Assembly: GCA_003990705.1 (NCBI GenBank)
Contig: AP018320.1
Location: 124,001 to 188,000, forward strand
Source of the DNA: Nostoc sp. HK-01
GTDB lineage: Bacteria > Cyanobacteriota > Cyanobacteriia > Cyanobacteriales > Nostocaceae
Reading direction: 5' to 3'
DNA length: 64,000 nt
Positions 52,579-61,392 of this stretch are shown one piece after another; within the stretch, counting starts at the first letter, position 1; each line of letters opens with the position of its first letter. The notes below the pieces were generated by a model. It had not been told where the DNA came from. It searched no databases and saw only the letters and a program-made list of their open reading frames with translations. A program made the position numbers and the translations under genes.

Positions 52579-53955
52579 ATGGTCAGCCAATTCGCTACAC
52601 AGGGTTGCCTATTCGACCTGCAAACCGTTTTAGATTATGGGCAGTCAATCTGGGGTGTTGCCCAAGAACTAACTAAATCACTAACTGATCATCGCCCTAT
52701 TGCTACAAAAACTATTCAATCGCAGATGAATCGCCACTTTCACGGCACTGCGGCTGAGGGCAAATGGTTGTGGAAAGATGCTTACGAAGCTGTTGAAGTT
52801 GCATTAATCTTGTATCTACGACAAAAGGGAATACCACAAAACCCCTTAGAACAACTGCAACTGCTTGAGTCACTTTGTCCCACACATACCCGCCGGAGCG
52901 AGGAGCAATTGCAACTCCAGCAATTCTCGACTCCGCTACCGTTGGCGTACTTGATGGCAATGGCGGGACAAATCACTCCTCACGACCTGACTCTTGAACC
53001 ATCTGCGGGGACTGGGATTCTGGCTCAGTTCGCTAAACTGTACGGTGCAAGTCTTATGCTCAACGAACTTTCACCCGACAGAACCAAGATTCTGCGGCGG
53101 CTATTCTCTGGCACACCATTATTCTCAGTTAACGCCGAGCAGATAAATGACTATTTGGCTGGCAAGACTCAGCCTTCAGTTGTGCTGATGAATCCCCCAT
53201 TCTCGTCCTCCCCGAAAATCAGCGATCGCTCACCCGACGCAACACCCAGGCATATCAACTCTGCACTACAAAAACTGTGCGATGGTGGGCGGCTGGTAAC
53301 AATTACAGCCAATTGGTTCTTTCCGGCTAACCCAAGCTGGCAAGAAACTTTCGTTAAGTGGCAGGAGAAGTCCAGCGTAGTGCTTTCGGTCGGGGTCAGT
53401 GGGAAAGCTTACGCCAAACACGGGACAACAATCGAAACCCGAATCACCGTTATCGATAAAGTCCCGGCATCTGAAAGAGGCGACATCCCTTGCATTCGAG
53501 AAACTCTGGAACTACCTGAAATACTGGCACTTATTGAACAATTGCCTGGGCGATCTCTGTGGCAATCCGCACCTGCCAAAGTCGCTACTGCTGCTTTGAA
53601 GGTTGTTAAATTGCCCAAACGTACTACAGTGGTACAACCAGAACCCTCCGCAGAAATTCCCGATGTAGTAGTTTTGGAATATGAGGTTATCGAGTGGTCG
53701 GCTAGTGAAGGTTTGAAAGATACCCTCTATGAAACCTATCGCCCACAACGCATCAGAATCAAGGACGCTTTACCACATCCCTCATTACTTTGTGAAAGTG
53801 CAGTACTGGCTTTGGTATCCCCACCAGCACCAACTTACAAACCACATCTGCCACAAAATATTGTCACACAAGGCTTGTTATCAGAAGCACAGCTTGAGAG
53901 CGAAGGTTGTAATCAGATTACTTCGCTTTTGTTGCTTTTATTGCAGTTGATCTAA
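52579..53955 (+). pseudogene. Strawberry-notch-type methylase, helicase part lost
   Basis: An N-terminal adenine-methyltransferase domain of the large plasmid methylase-helicase (SNO) family: QQFSTPLPLAYLMAMAGQ, then LEPSAGTGILAQF (SAM-binding motif I), and VLMNPPFSSSP (catalytic NPPF). The C-terminal linker typical of the family follows (YRPQRIRIKDALPHPSLLCESAVLALV, then NIVTQGLLSEAQLE). Then the frame runs into unrelated sequence (SEGCNQITSLLLLLLQ) and stops. The expected SF2 helicase (starting near YxGxxH and GTGVGKG) is absent. The remaining domain could still be an active methylase. The ATG at 52579 is preferred to a GTG at 52525 within a repeat-like sequence; neither has a good ribosome binding site. 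Confidence 0.75.
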
Positions 53956-54747
53956 CCATGTTACTAAATCATCAACGGATGCAAAATCTAGAAAGGCTTC
54001 TCCTAGTGCTTCTAGTTGCTCAGTCGATAATGCGCGAATTTGCTCAATAATTGAAGTATCAACTTCTCCAAAGCGTCGATTTAGTTGACGATAGAATAAC
54101 TTGAATTCTCCTTTTTGCAAAATATCTTGATAAATAACAGATTCCTGCATGATGTCCTCCCGTAAAAATTGACGAATTAAGTCCTTTGTAAATCTTAAAC
54201 CAGCAAAAATCTCAGTACACCCAGCAATATTTTGTCTTTCAACCCTATTAGAAATTTTAGCGACACTTTGAGCAACCTGGGATAATAGAGAGGACGGAGA
54301 ATCAGTACGCGCTAAAGGTGCAAAGGGCAATAGAGCCGGATTATTAAGGAACTGTGCCGCATCTTGTTCCCATAAACGCACAACCCGATAGCGGTGAGTT
54401 GTCATTTCATCAGTATATTCTGTGGTGAAAGCAACTTCATCGTCAGTTTCCTGTAAGAAAATTACTACTTGCGTGATTGGCTTACGATACTGCCGCTTCA
54501 GTCTCACATAATAGTCGAGTATGCGTAAGGGAATAGGAGGATTAGACTTAGCTAAAGTTTGGAATTCAAGATGTAAAATGCGACTTTTTGTTTGGAGAAA
54601 TATGACAGAATCAGCCCGAATTGGTTCGATTGAAAGTTCAGTTTTTAAAACAGTAACTTCTTGATTAGGTTGATTTGGTAATAACCAGTTAGCAAAATCG
54701 GCAGGATACAATTCGGCTAAATACTTAGCAGTGTTATCGTAACTCAA
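53938..54747 (-). CDS. Rpn/PDDEXK-type protein with DUF4351 tail
   Basis: A 269-residue paralogue of 21988-22764. The PD-(D/E)XK core shows TELSIEPIRADSVIFLQ and ILHLEFQT. RILDYYVRLKRQY and VVRLWEQDAAQFL follow. The C-terminus (about 215-269) has FYRQLNRRFGEVDTSIIEQIRALSTEQLEALGEAFLDF, which is DUF4351. It sits on the broken SNO methylase, its end overlapping that gene's last 18 bases, so it probably arrived with the event that removed the helicase part. GGAG is present upstream of the start. Confidence 0.85.
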   Translation of the reverse strand: MSYDNTAKYLAELYPADFANWLLPNQPNQEVTVLKTELSIEPIRADSVIFLQTKSRILHLEFQTLAKSNPPIPLRILDYYVRLKRQYRKPITQVVIFLQETDDEVAFTTEYTDEMTTHRYRVVRLWEQDAAQFLNNPALLPFAPLARTDSPSSLLSQVAQSVAKISNRVERQNIAGCTEIFAGLRFTKDLIRQFLREDIMQESVIYQDILQKGEFKLFYRQLNRRFGEVDTSIIEQIRALSTEQLEALGEAFLDFASVDDLVTWLDQLQ

Positions 54748-54823
54748 TTAAGTTCTCCTGTTGAGCAAGATTTAGTTTTTCTAATTCGCTACATAAGTAT
54801 TTACGTAGCGGGCGCATTAATTG
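54748..54823. other. Short spacer with TACGTAGCG palindromic segment
   Basis: Contains the promoter region of the minus-strand Rpn-type gene, and CGCTACATAAGTATTTACGTAGCG, an imperfect inverted repeat at about 54788-54811. Confidence 0.35.
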
Positions 54824-54956
54824 TCAATCCTGAGAATATTCCAATACGTGTTCAGGTTCTTTTAACCATTGTTGTGCAATTGCTTTACTATCAAACTCAG
54901 GGCGTGGGACTTTGTAGCCAGTAATTTCGTCAAAAATAAATTGAGCAGAACGCCAA
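54824..54956 (-). pseudogene. C-terminal gene fragment
   Basis: Minus-strand reading gives TWRSAQFIFDEITGYKVPRP, continuing to a natural-looking end LKEPEHVLEYSQD. No start is present, and the fragment stops being coding exactly where the plus-strand fragment begins (54957). Family not identified. Confidence 0.4.
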
Positions 54957-55052
54957 GTGTTTCAAGAAGAAATTCGGCGGATTTGGGAATACCTGCGTGA
55001 CCGTAATGGTGGTAGTAGTAAAGCCGAATTAGCAGAACACAACTACTTTTAA
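54957..55052 (+). pseudogene. C-terminal gene fragment
   Basis: The plus-strand frame reads VFQEEIRRIWEYLRDRNGGS and continues SKAELAEHNYF before TAA. It may be the lost C-terminal end of the SNO-type methylase-helicase, the rest having been deleted, but this is only a guess from position and strand. Its stop overlaps the dnaB stop region. Confidence 0.35.
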
Positions 55053-56410
55053 AACCCCCGACCACGAGAGAGATTCTTGAAGGAGATAAATTGATGGTCA
55101 AACAAAAGCTTGACTGTACCAGTAGGGCCATTGCGTTGCTTGCGAACAATTAACTCAGCAATGCCACGATCTGGAGTATCTTCGTTGTACATTTCTTCGC
55201 GGTAGAGCATGATCACAACATCGCTGTCTTGCTCAACAGCACCACTGGAGCGCAAATCGCTGAGTATGGGGCGTTTATCGTTGCGGTGTTCAACTTCACG
55301 GCTTAACTGGGATAGAGCCAGGACTGGAACATCCAAATCTTTGGCGAGTTTCTTTAGCCCTCGGCTGATTTCGGCAACACGTTCAGTCATATTTGCCCTG
55401 GAGTCAGCAGCTTCAGCCATCAGTTGCAGATAATCAACAATCACAAGCCCAACACCACCGTAATGAGATGAAATTCGGCGGACTTGGCTACGGATTTCAT
55501 TGAGAGAAGGACAAGATTCGTCATTGATGAAAATCTGTTGTTCACTCAGTTGAGCGATCGCCCCACTCAAGGGTTGCCATTGGCTATCAGAAATAGCTCC
55601 TCTTTCGAGAAAATTGTTTTCAATGCCAGATTCGCTGCTCAAGAATCGTTGCGTGTACTCGTCAATTGACATTTCTAAACTGAAAACGCAAATCGGCAAC
55701 GTTCCAATTTTGGCAACGTTAAGGGCAAGATTACCAGCCAATGCAGATTTACCAACAGAAGGACGAGCAGCCAGCACATACAGCCGCCCTTTACGAAAAC
55801 CACCGCCGAGTATACTGTCCAGGTCATAAAATCCAGTAGACAGTGCTGGAGAAACTGTACCAGCATGACGCGCCTCAATTTCAGTAAAAGTGTTAGCTAA
55901 GGCATGAGAAATGTGAACTAAATCACTCTTGTTCTGTTCTGAAGCAATGCCGTAGACTTTTTGCTCGGCTTGGTCAAGGACATTGGTGAATTCGGCTTCG
56001 GTGGCATAGCCGAGTTGAACAATTTCAGTGCCGGCTTTGATCAACTGCCGCCTTTGGTATTTTTCCATAACCAAATCAGCCAAAGCATCGATGTTCACGG
56101 CTGTGACTGTGCGATCTACCAGTGTGGCCAGTTTATTGCGCCCACCGATGCGGAACAACAACCCATTGTCAGACAACCAGTTGGTGATACAGAGTAAATC
56201 AGTTGGTAGTCCCTGGCTGTACAGCCGTTGTGCGGCTTGATAGATATCCTTGTGGGCATTGACGTAAAAAGCATCTGGTACTAAGCGATCGCTGATTCGG
56301 TTCATAGCAGCAGGGTCAAGCATAATGCCACCGAGAATTGCTTCTTCAGCCTCAATGCTTTGTGGGGGCAAGCGGTCTTGTTGTGATGTGAAGTTTAGTT
56401 CGTGTGTCAT
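55049..56410 (-). CDS. dnaB: Replicative DNA helicase DnaB
   Basis: A full-length 453-residue DnaB. The N-terminal domain (about 10-110) has RLPPQSIEAEEAILGGIMLD and DAFYVNAHKDIYQA. The RecA-like domain has LSTGFYDLDSILGGGFRKG, Walker A ARPSVGKSALA, VFSLEMSIDEYTQR, Walker B LVIVDYLQLM, LALSQLSREVEHRNDKRPILSDLRSSGAVEQDSD and the C-terminal VRKQRNGPTGTVKLLFD. There are no inteins and no missing motifs. It lies directly downstream of the rep-like gene on the same strand, so the plasmid appears to bring its own helicase for loading at its origin. Confidence 0.97.
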   Translation of the reverse strand: MTHELNFTSQQDRLPPQSIEAEEAILGGIMLDPAAMNRISDRLVPDAFYVNAHKDIYQAAQRLYSQGLPTDLLCITNWLSDNGLLFRIGGRNKLATLVDRTVTAVNIDALADLVMEKYQRRQLIKAGTEIVQLGYATEAEFTNVLDQAEQKVYGIASEQNKSDLVHISHALANTFTEIEARHAGTVSPALSTGFYDLDSILGGGFRKGRLYVLAARPSVGKSALAGNLALNVAKIGTLPICVFSLEMSIDEYTQRFLSSESGIENNFLERGAISDSQWQPLSGAIAQLSEQQIFINDESCPSLNEIRSQVRRISSHYGGVGLVIVDYLQLMAEAADSRANMTERVAEISRGLKKLAKDLDVPVLALSQLSREVEHRNDKRPILSDLRSSGAVEQDSDVVIMLYREEMYNEDTPDRGIAELIVRKQRNGPTGTVKLLFDHQFISFKNLSRGRGF

Positions 56411-56546
56411 GATTCACCTCGTGTAAAAGAGCAGGGGTGCAGGAGAGGCAGGGGAGGAAAGAGCTTTCTGAGTGCTGGGTGTTGGGGAAGAATGGATAGT
56501 AAATTCTCCCCCTGCTGCACATCTCCCCCAGCCCCCCCTGCTCTCT

Positions 56547-57959
56547 TTAAGCAGCTTGCGGATGTAAGTACACATACATTTGGGGATGCGTAAGTTTTAA
56601 CCAGTCCAACCATTTGAGTGTTGCACCTGTGTCTTGCTGGTCATAACGGGTGCTGAAAGAAGCGATCGCACTGTCCTTGCCGATTTCATCCATGCGGTCA
56701 AGTAGTTCGTTGAATGTGGCTTTATGCCAATCAAGTGAACGATTCGAGTAGTAGCCGATGGGAGAAAATTCATAACTAGCTGTACTTGCAGTTGATGGCG
56801 TTGTTTGTTTTTCAGCGAGAAATTCGTCCCATAAATCACTAGCTCTCTCGAAGCTATTGCGAATTTCGGCTTTCGCGTCAGAAAGCATTTTCCCTGGTTG
56901 ATTCTTGTAGCGTTTTTCAAACAGCCATTGTGCAAATTCTTCATTAGGCGTATTCGTCGTTTTCATCCAGGGGTCAGACGCATTGGACTTGAGAGTGCCT
57001 TTTACGGGGTTCAATGTTCGATTGTTTAAGAACGGGTCTTGTCGAACTGACTTATTCGGTTGTTCGACTTTATCGAACGGCGGCGGGGTGGTATTTTTTC
57101 CACAAGAGAGATTTTCATGTTGATGAGGAGACTCGGATTTGTTTGACAACGAAATGAGAGATTCGGGAATTAGTTCTTTCTCTTCGTTGTAATTTTTTTC
57201 AACTCCCCCCTCTCCCTCTTGGGTTTTAGGATCTTGCGTTAAGGTTCGTGAAGATGGAGAAATAGTAGTCTCTGAAGTAATCTCTGATGTAATCTCTGTT
57301 TCTATATATGTATTTTCACCTTTTCGGAATTTTAAACTTAACCTTTTCGGAATTTTCAATTTAACCTTTTGGGAAATTCCCTTTTTAGGAAATTCACTTT
57401 TTGGTAAATTAACATTTTCGGAAATTCCCCTTTTGGTAAATTCACTTTTTGGTAAATTACCATTTTCGTCACAACCAGAAGCCGTAAGGGTTTTGACACG
57501 TTCAGGAGCGATAACGGGGTTTTGTACAACTTGCGCCAGAGCAGAAAGAAAATTCTCCCAGTCAATGCGGATATGTTTTGTCGGACTATTATCAAATTTG
57601 TAGATAGTCGTTTTGATTAAATGCTTGGACTCTAACAACCTGATGGCAGAGTCAAACTGTTTGGGAGTAATGCGGCATTCATTCCACCAATCTAAACGTT
57701 TTTTAGCTAACCATTTGTAACCATCACGTTCAATTTTTAACCGGGATTGGCCAGAGTCATCAGGTAAATGCCAATAGATGATTTGGCTCAGTAAAATTCC
57801 GGCTATTAAATCACCACCAACAACATCAACATAACAACGTTTGACCTTCAGTGTATCCCTTGAATGTGCTTCCCAAGCTAGAAAACTAGCTTGATTTTTG
57901 AAGCAATTTGTCCTAGCTTTTGGAGAGGAGAGTTTTGGTGTTTTTAATGCTAAACTCAT
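56547..57959 (-). CDS. Replication initiator-like winged-helix protein
   Basis: A 470-residue protein from the ATG at 57959; a TTG-started extension to 58010 overlaps a hairpin. The N-terminal part (about 35-150) has VVGGDLIAGILLSQIIYWHL, GYKWLAKKRLDWWNECRITPKQFDSAIRLLES and KHIRIDWENF, the winged-helix unit seen in Rep proteins of large cyanobacterial and Gram-positive plasmids. The linker holds two copies of a 14-residue repeat (NLPKSEF(T/P)K(R/K)GIS) and long polar sequence. A C-terminal conserved region has EFAQWLFEKRYKNQPGKML and WHKATFNELLDRMDE. It precedes dnaB by about 135 bp on the same strand, supporting a replication role. Confidence 0.65.
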   Translation of the reverse strand: MSLALKTPKLSSPKARTNCFKNQASFLAWEAHSRDTLKVKRCYVDVVGGDLIAGILLSQIIYWHLPDDSGQSRLKIERDGYKWLAKKRLDWWNECRITPKQFDSAIRLLESKHLIKTTIYKFDNSPTKHIRIDWENFLSALAQVVQNPVIAPERVKTLTASGCDENGNLPKSEFTKRGISENVNLPKSEFPKKGISQKVKLKIPKRLSLKFRKGENTYIETEITSEITSETTISPSSRTLTQDPKTQEGEGGVEKNYNEEKELIPESLISLSNKSESPHQHENLSCGKNTTPPPFDKVEQPNKSVRQDPFLNNRTLNPVKGTLKSNASDPWMKTTNTPNEEFAQWLFEKRYKNQPGKMLSDAKAEIRNSFERASDLWDEFLAEKQTTPSTASTASYEFSPIGYYSNRSLDWHKATFNELLDRMDEIGKDSAIASFSTRYDQQDTGATLKWLDWLKLTHPQMYVYLHPQAA

Positions 57960-57993
57960 AGTTAGATTAACCCCGATTACTTGGTTTTCGTCT

Positions 57994-58021
57994 CCCTCGG
58001 TTTGCGCCAAAAAACCGAGGG
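57994..58021 (+). terminator. Hairpin in the rep leader, terminator-like on the plus strand
   Basis: CCCTCGGTTT and AAACCGAGGG pair across 8 bases, followed on the plus strand by TTTTGCTTTT. It lies 35 bp upstream of the rep-like ATG (minus). It could be the terminator of an antisense RNA controlling rep, or a leader hairpin of the rep mRNA. Confidence 0.55.
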
Positions 58022-58183
58022 TTTTGCTTTTGTTTAGAAGTGAAAATTTTCATTATCTAAAGCTTAAGTATTGGTTGTACGAAGCTAATACCATTGGTTT
58101 TGCAGGTTTTAAACTTATAATCACCAAGCAATTCACCTTTTTTGATATATAAGTAAATTGAAGTTTCACTCTAGATAAAATAC

Positions 58184-58783
58184 TCATCTCTTCCCCCCAA
58201 TGTGCGGTCGAAACGTCAGATTAATTCGTGTACTCACAAACTTATTAGTCTTCGGAACTTGGTGTAGATGAGTAGCCTGGTAACCAGGAAGCATCACCAA
58301 CAAACTGCCATGCTCCAACCAGAAATCAGTCGGCTTCCCTCCGATGGCCTTAATTTGGAATTTCCTCACCGACCCCAAGCTGATGGAAGCGATCGCTGGG
58401 TCAAGTCCCATCGAAGCCTCATTATCGTTGTGCCACCCGATACTGTCTTGTCCACTCCGGTACTGATTGCCGATGACGATGCGGAAGCTGTAACCAGTAG
58501 CAGTAGTAATCCTATCTCGCAGTTTTGCCAGTGGTTCTGTCCAAGGCAGGGGTTTAAGTAAAACACTTTTGGAATAAAGGTAATCGCAGCCCTCATCACC
58601 GTAAATACATTCCAGCCGAGGCACAGGCATAGTTTTACCCAGCATTCTTATTTGATTCTGTTGCCATTGCAGTTCTTGGCAGTGTTGGTAGAGTTCGTCG
58701 GCTTCTTGCTTGGAGAGAAATTCTAGATAGTAACTGACTGGTAAAACTGTAGTTGGTTCATCAAAAAGTGACATCTGTTTCAT
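58184..58783 (-). CDS. AlkB-like 2OG-Fe(II) oxygenase
   Basis: A 199-residue protein of the AlkB family. The iron ligands are visible in GWHNDNEASMG (HxD) and THLHQVPK (distal His), with the 2-oxoglutarate-binding Arg in RINLTFR. FRIVIGNQYRSGQDSIGWHND and SISLGSVRKFQI match the DNA repair AlkB homologues. Such enzymes remove methyl groups from N1-methyladenine or N3-methylcytosine in DNA or RNA. Its start overlaps the stop of the upstream methyltransferase gene by ATGA, so a methylase and a demethylase are co-expressed. It lies in the rep/dnaB operon direction. Protecting plasmid or phage DNA is a plausible role. Confidence 0.9.
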   Translation of the reverse strand: MKQMSLFDEPTTVLPVSYYLEFLSKQEADELYQHCQELQWQQNQIRMLGKTMPVPRLECIYGDEGCDYLYSKSVLLKPLPWTEPLAKLRDRITTATGYSFRIVIGNQYRSGQDSIGWHNDNEASMGLDPAIASISLGSVRKFQIKAIGGKPTDFWLEHGSLLVMLPGYQATHLHQVPKTNKFVSTRINLTFRPHIGGKR

Positions 58784-59466
58784 AATTCTCCTTTGGCAAT
58801 CGCCCGAACAATTTCAATAGCCCGTTCTTGTGAAATCGCTTGTTCTGGATTCTTGTAAAACCCAACAATTTGAGATTTAGGACGCACGATAATGCGTTGT
58901 GTGGTTACACGTTTATCCCACACAAAGCATGAGATAGTGATGTTATCGGTAGCCCAACGAGTACCCCTTTTATCCTTACGAAAACAAAAGCGCGGCAGAA
59001 CCAACACAAGTGACGGCGGATATTGCATTAGAAAATCCGCCCGGTCATCACAAGGTTCAATAAAGCTGGTCAACAAAAATGCGGCAACACCTACATGGGC
59101 TTTATGGTAGGCATTCTTGATAATTGGTGCAGCAAATTCAGCGTAAGGTGGATTTGTGCAGATCCAGTCACATTCGGGAAATTTAGCCCAAGACTCAGAT
59201 AGTGTTGCATCCAAGTGGTAATCAGCCGCCTTCTGTGGATCAATATCGTTTGTCCACAGCTGCTTTGTGTGTGGCCACACAGATAATAATGATGTGATCG
59301 CGCGATGCCCAACGCACGGCTCACCAATCACACCGGATAAGGGGACATGGCGCAGTAGTTCAGTTGTGAACCACGATGGAGACTCGTAGAAGTTTAGAGG
59401 ATGTCGGGTGACGGTGGGAGTAGGAGTAACAGATGTCTGGGGTGTTAATAATGGTGTGACTGTCAT
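58780..59466 (-). CDS. Adenine-specific DNA methyltransferase-like protein
   Basis: A 228-residue protein with catalytic CTNPPYAEF (NPPY, about 112-120) and a possible SAM site in VIGEPCVGHRAITSLL and TNDIDPQKAADYHLDA (acidic residue near 80). Later segments (LVLVLPRFCFRKDKRGTRW) complete the fold. Short, phage-like solitary enzymes of this sort methylate adenine without a restriction partner. Start and stop overlap its neighbours by ATGA, so it is translated with the 73-residue gene upstream and AlkB downstream. Confidence 0.75.
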   Translation of the reverse strand: MTVTPLLTPQTSVTPTPTVTRHPLNFYESPSWFTTELLRHVPLSGVIGEPCVGHRAITSLLSVWPHTKQLWTNDIDPQKAADYHLDATLSESWAKFPECDWICTNPPYAEFAAPIIKNAYHKAHVGVAAFLLTSFIEPCDDRADFLMQYPPSLVLVLPRFCFRKDKRGTRWATDNITISCFVWDKRVTTQRIIVRPKSQIVGFYKNPEQAISQERAIEIVRAIAKGEL

Positions 59467-59684
59467 GCAGCATTCTCTTGAGTATCTACAGATTCTTGAT
59501 TGCTGACAATAGTTGCGCTGATCGATTCAAAGTCAACTTGACAGATATTTAAATCTGTAGTTATTGCTCCACTGTTATAAAGTTCAACAATGTGTTGTTT
59601 AATTGTGTCTTGGCAGAACATATCAGGGATATTAATATGTGCTTCACTCACAATTTTTTCGACTACTTGAAGTATGATTCTCAT
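59463..59684 (-). CDS. Small hypothetical protein, 73 residues
   Basis: A 73-residue acidic protein (MRIILQVVEKIVSEAHINIP) with an alpha/beta look. Its stop overlaps the methylase start by ATGA, which supports it being real and coupled. No family was recognised. It could be a modulator of the methylase. Confidence 0.5.
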   Translation of the reverse strand: MRIILQVVEKIVSEAHINIPDMFCQDTIKQHIVELYNSGAITTDLNICQVDFESISATIVSNQESVDTQENAA

Positions 59685-59766
59685 GTTCGTTATCCTGAAA
59701 TTAAGGAGTGTTTTTGTTTGGCGGTTGTTATTTAATAAAGCAACAATCGCTTTTACCTTTTCTTAG

Positions 59767-60051
59767 TTAATCGTGTTCTTCTTTAGAAATGTCCTCCCAG
59801 AACTGCTCAACAAAATCGTAGGCTTGCTCTAAAATTTTAGGGATTAGAAATAAAGGTACTTCCCAAGCAGCAATTACACCGCCAGCAAAACATTCAGATA
59901 GCTCAATCCGAATACAGTTAGGTAACTTGCTTTCTAGAAATTTGAGTGTGTGGTCTTGATTCTCTGGTAGATGAACAAAGAAAAATTCATCGTACATAGC
60001 AAAAGCTTCAAGACCATATTTATCGGCAACAACCTTTCGTAAACTGTTCAT
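59767..60051 (-). CDS. Hypothetical protein, 94 residues
   Basis: The start is taken as the ATG at 60051 (a TTG at 60063 is the longer option). Contains MNSLRKVVADKYGLEAFAMY and a C-terminal acidic helix (AYDFVEQFWEDISKEEHD). It follows the KilA-N frame closely on the same strand. Family unknown. Confidence 0.5.
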   Translation of the reverse strand: MNSLRKVVADKYGLEAFAMYDEFFFVHLPENQDHTLKFLESKLPNCIRIELSECFAGGVIAAWEVPLFLIPKILEQAYDFVEQFWEDISKEEHD

Positions 60052-60063
60052 AATTTTGACCAA

Positions 60064-60864
60064 TTACTGAGAAATGACTTTTACTATTTCAGGCAACCAG
60101 CGTAGTTGAAATACCGTTTGATTTGATGACCTAGCCAAAGCCGGAACCATTCGCCCCCACTGTTTACCTGACTCTGTTGGTCGATACGGGATTTTCTTAT
60201 CCTGGGTGCGATATTGCAGTCCAGACTGTACCAGCCAGTTGTTAACAGCCCTTGCTGACATTCCGATTACTTCTCCAATTTGTGTTGCATTAAGGAATGC
60301 GTCTTCGGCAGTATTAGTAGAAGCGATCGCTGTCTTGAGTTCATCAGCTGCTGGCTTGAGAGCAGAGTTAACAGCAGTAGCAGCATTAACGGCTAACTGT
60401 GCGGTGAGTGATTTGTCTAAACCAGCAAACTCACCCAGTATCATGGCCAATTGTGCTGCTTCGTGAGATGGGGCTATGGTTTTGGGTGGCTCTGGTTCAG
60501 GTACAGGCTCTACTTGGGTAGAGAGCATCACCTTCATCAGTGTTCTGTTTGCCCAGATGCGAAATTCAAATGACACCCATTGAGCCAAATCAATCGCAAT
60601 TTCTGGGTGAACCTATGTTCCTTGTTGACTGCCGTAAGCTTCAATTTCAATAATCAAAGACGATATCGTCATTCCGATGTCGCTTGAAAGTGCTGCCCAG
60701 TAAGCTCTTGTAGATTTCTTCTCTTTGTAGTGTCCCCACAGTTTACCGTTAGCCTTGCACATTTGGGTTGCATTTACATAGCCTTTGGGGATGGCGTATT
60801 TTCCTATCTGTCCATCCTGAGCCATTTGATTAATTTCCGAGTCGCGCCAAAAGTGTACCAACAT
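60064..60864 (-). pseudogene. KilA-N domain protein with in-frame amber codon
   Basis: One frame of 266 codons interrupted by TAG at 60613-60615. The upstream part begins MLVHFWRDSEINQMAQDGQI (ATG at 60864 with AAGGA upstream) and has the KilA-N core IPKGYVNATQMCKANGKLWGHY. The frame resumes after the stop as VHPEIAIDLAQWVSFEFRIW, where intact relatives have GTWVHPEIA, so the stop replaces the conserved Trp (TGG to TAG). The C-terminal domain (FLNATQIGEVIGMSARAVNNWL, then LQYRTQDKKIPYRPTESG) is a helix-turn-helix/antirepressor-type unit. Translation could restart at a TTG/ATG downstream, giving the C-terminal part alone. Confidence 0.85.
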
Positions 60865-60901
60865 AACAAAGTCCTTTTGGTTGTTCAAAATAGTGAATCA
60901 G

Positions 60902-61387
60902 TCAAACATGAACCCGAATCAAATCTGTTTCGCCCACCAACGGAAAACGCACAGGTGCAGCCAGTGGTCGAACCAAAGCCGGGGACATTAGCTCGACAAC
61001 GTAAAACCAAGCGTTATTCACAAGCACAATCCCCAGAATCAAACGCTGCTTTGTGGCGTGGCTGTCAAAACGGAGCATGACGCGATCGCCCAGAACAAAA
61101 GCAGGTTTTCTCATATAAGCGGACTGAACCCGTCCAGTACCGATAATCTCGTGTTTGGTGACATAGACGATGGAGCGATGTCTAACGACAAGCCGCGAAG
61201 CGTCTACGCACTTCACGGCATAAACCCATTCGCCTGACTGCCAGTGAACCCCACAGCAGTAGCCGAAAGCTTGATTAGTTGTAAGGTAGACCTTCTCGGA
61301 CAAATGAACTTCCAGCGAGGGCATTTGCTGACCCCAAGGCGGCGAGAGATACCAGCTTTTTTCAAGGGTTATGATTGCACAAGTCAT
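60902..61387 (-). CDS. DUF1392 family protein carrying an in-frame dispersed repeat
   Basis: A 161-residue cyanobacterial DUF1392 protein: SWYLSPPWGQQMPSLEVHL, YLTTNQAFGYCCGVHWQSGEWVYAV, KHEIIGTG and RPAFVLGD-like KPAFVLGDRVMLRFD. Between VYAV and VYVTKHE the sequence KCVDASRLVVRHRSI is encoded by a 36-bp small dispersed repeat (61175-61210). It therefore adds about 12 residues without breaking the frame. Function unknown; the family is common on Nostoc plasmids. Confidence 0.8.
   Translation of the reverse strand: MTCAIITLEKSWYLSPPWGQQMPSLEVHLSEKVYLTTNQAFGYCCGVHWQSGEWVYAVKCVDASRLVVRHRSIVYVTKHEIIGTGRVQSAYMRKPAFVLGDRVMLRFDSHATKQRLILGIVLVNNAWFYVVELMSPALVRPLAAPVRFPLVGETDLIRVHV
61175..61210. repeat. 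Small dispersed repeat (copy 2), in frame
   Basis: A 36-bp copy of the element at 5176-5210. Its length is a multiple of three, and it is translated inside the DUF1392 gene; the 35-bp copy breaks its host gene. Confidence 0.8.
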
Positions 61388-61392
61388 AATGA

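Noticed and set aside
57340-57475. AT-rich repeated DNA, possible iterons near rep
   Set aside because: These repeats are the coding sequence of the repeated linker (NLPKSEF...GIS) inside the rep-like gene. An origin function cannot be excluded but has no independent support.
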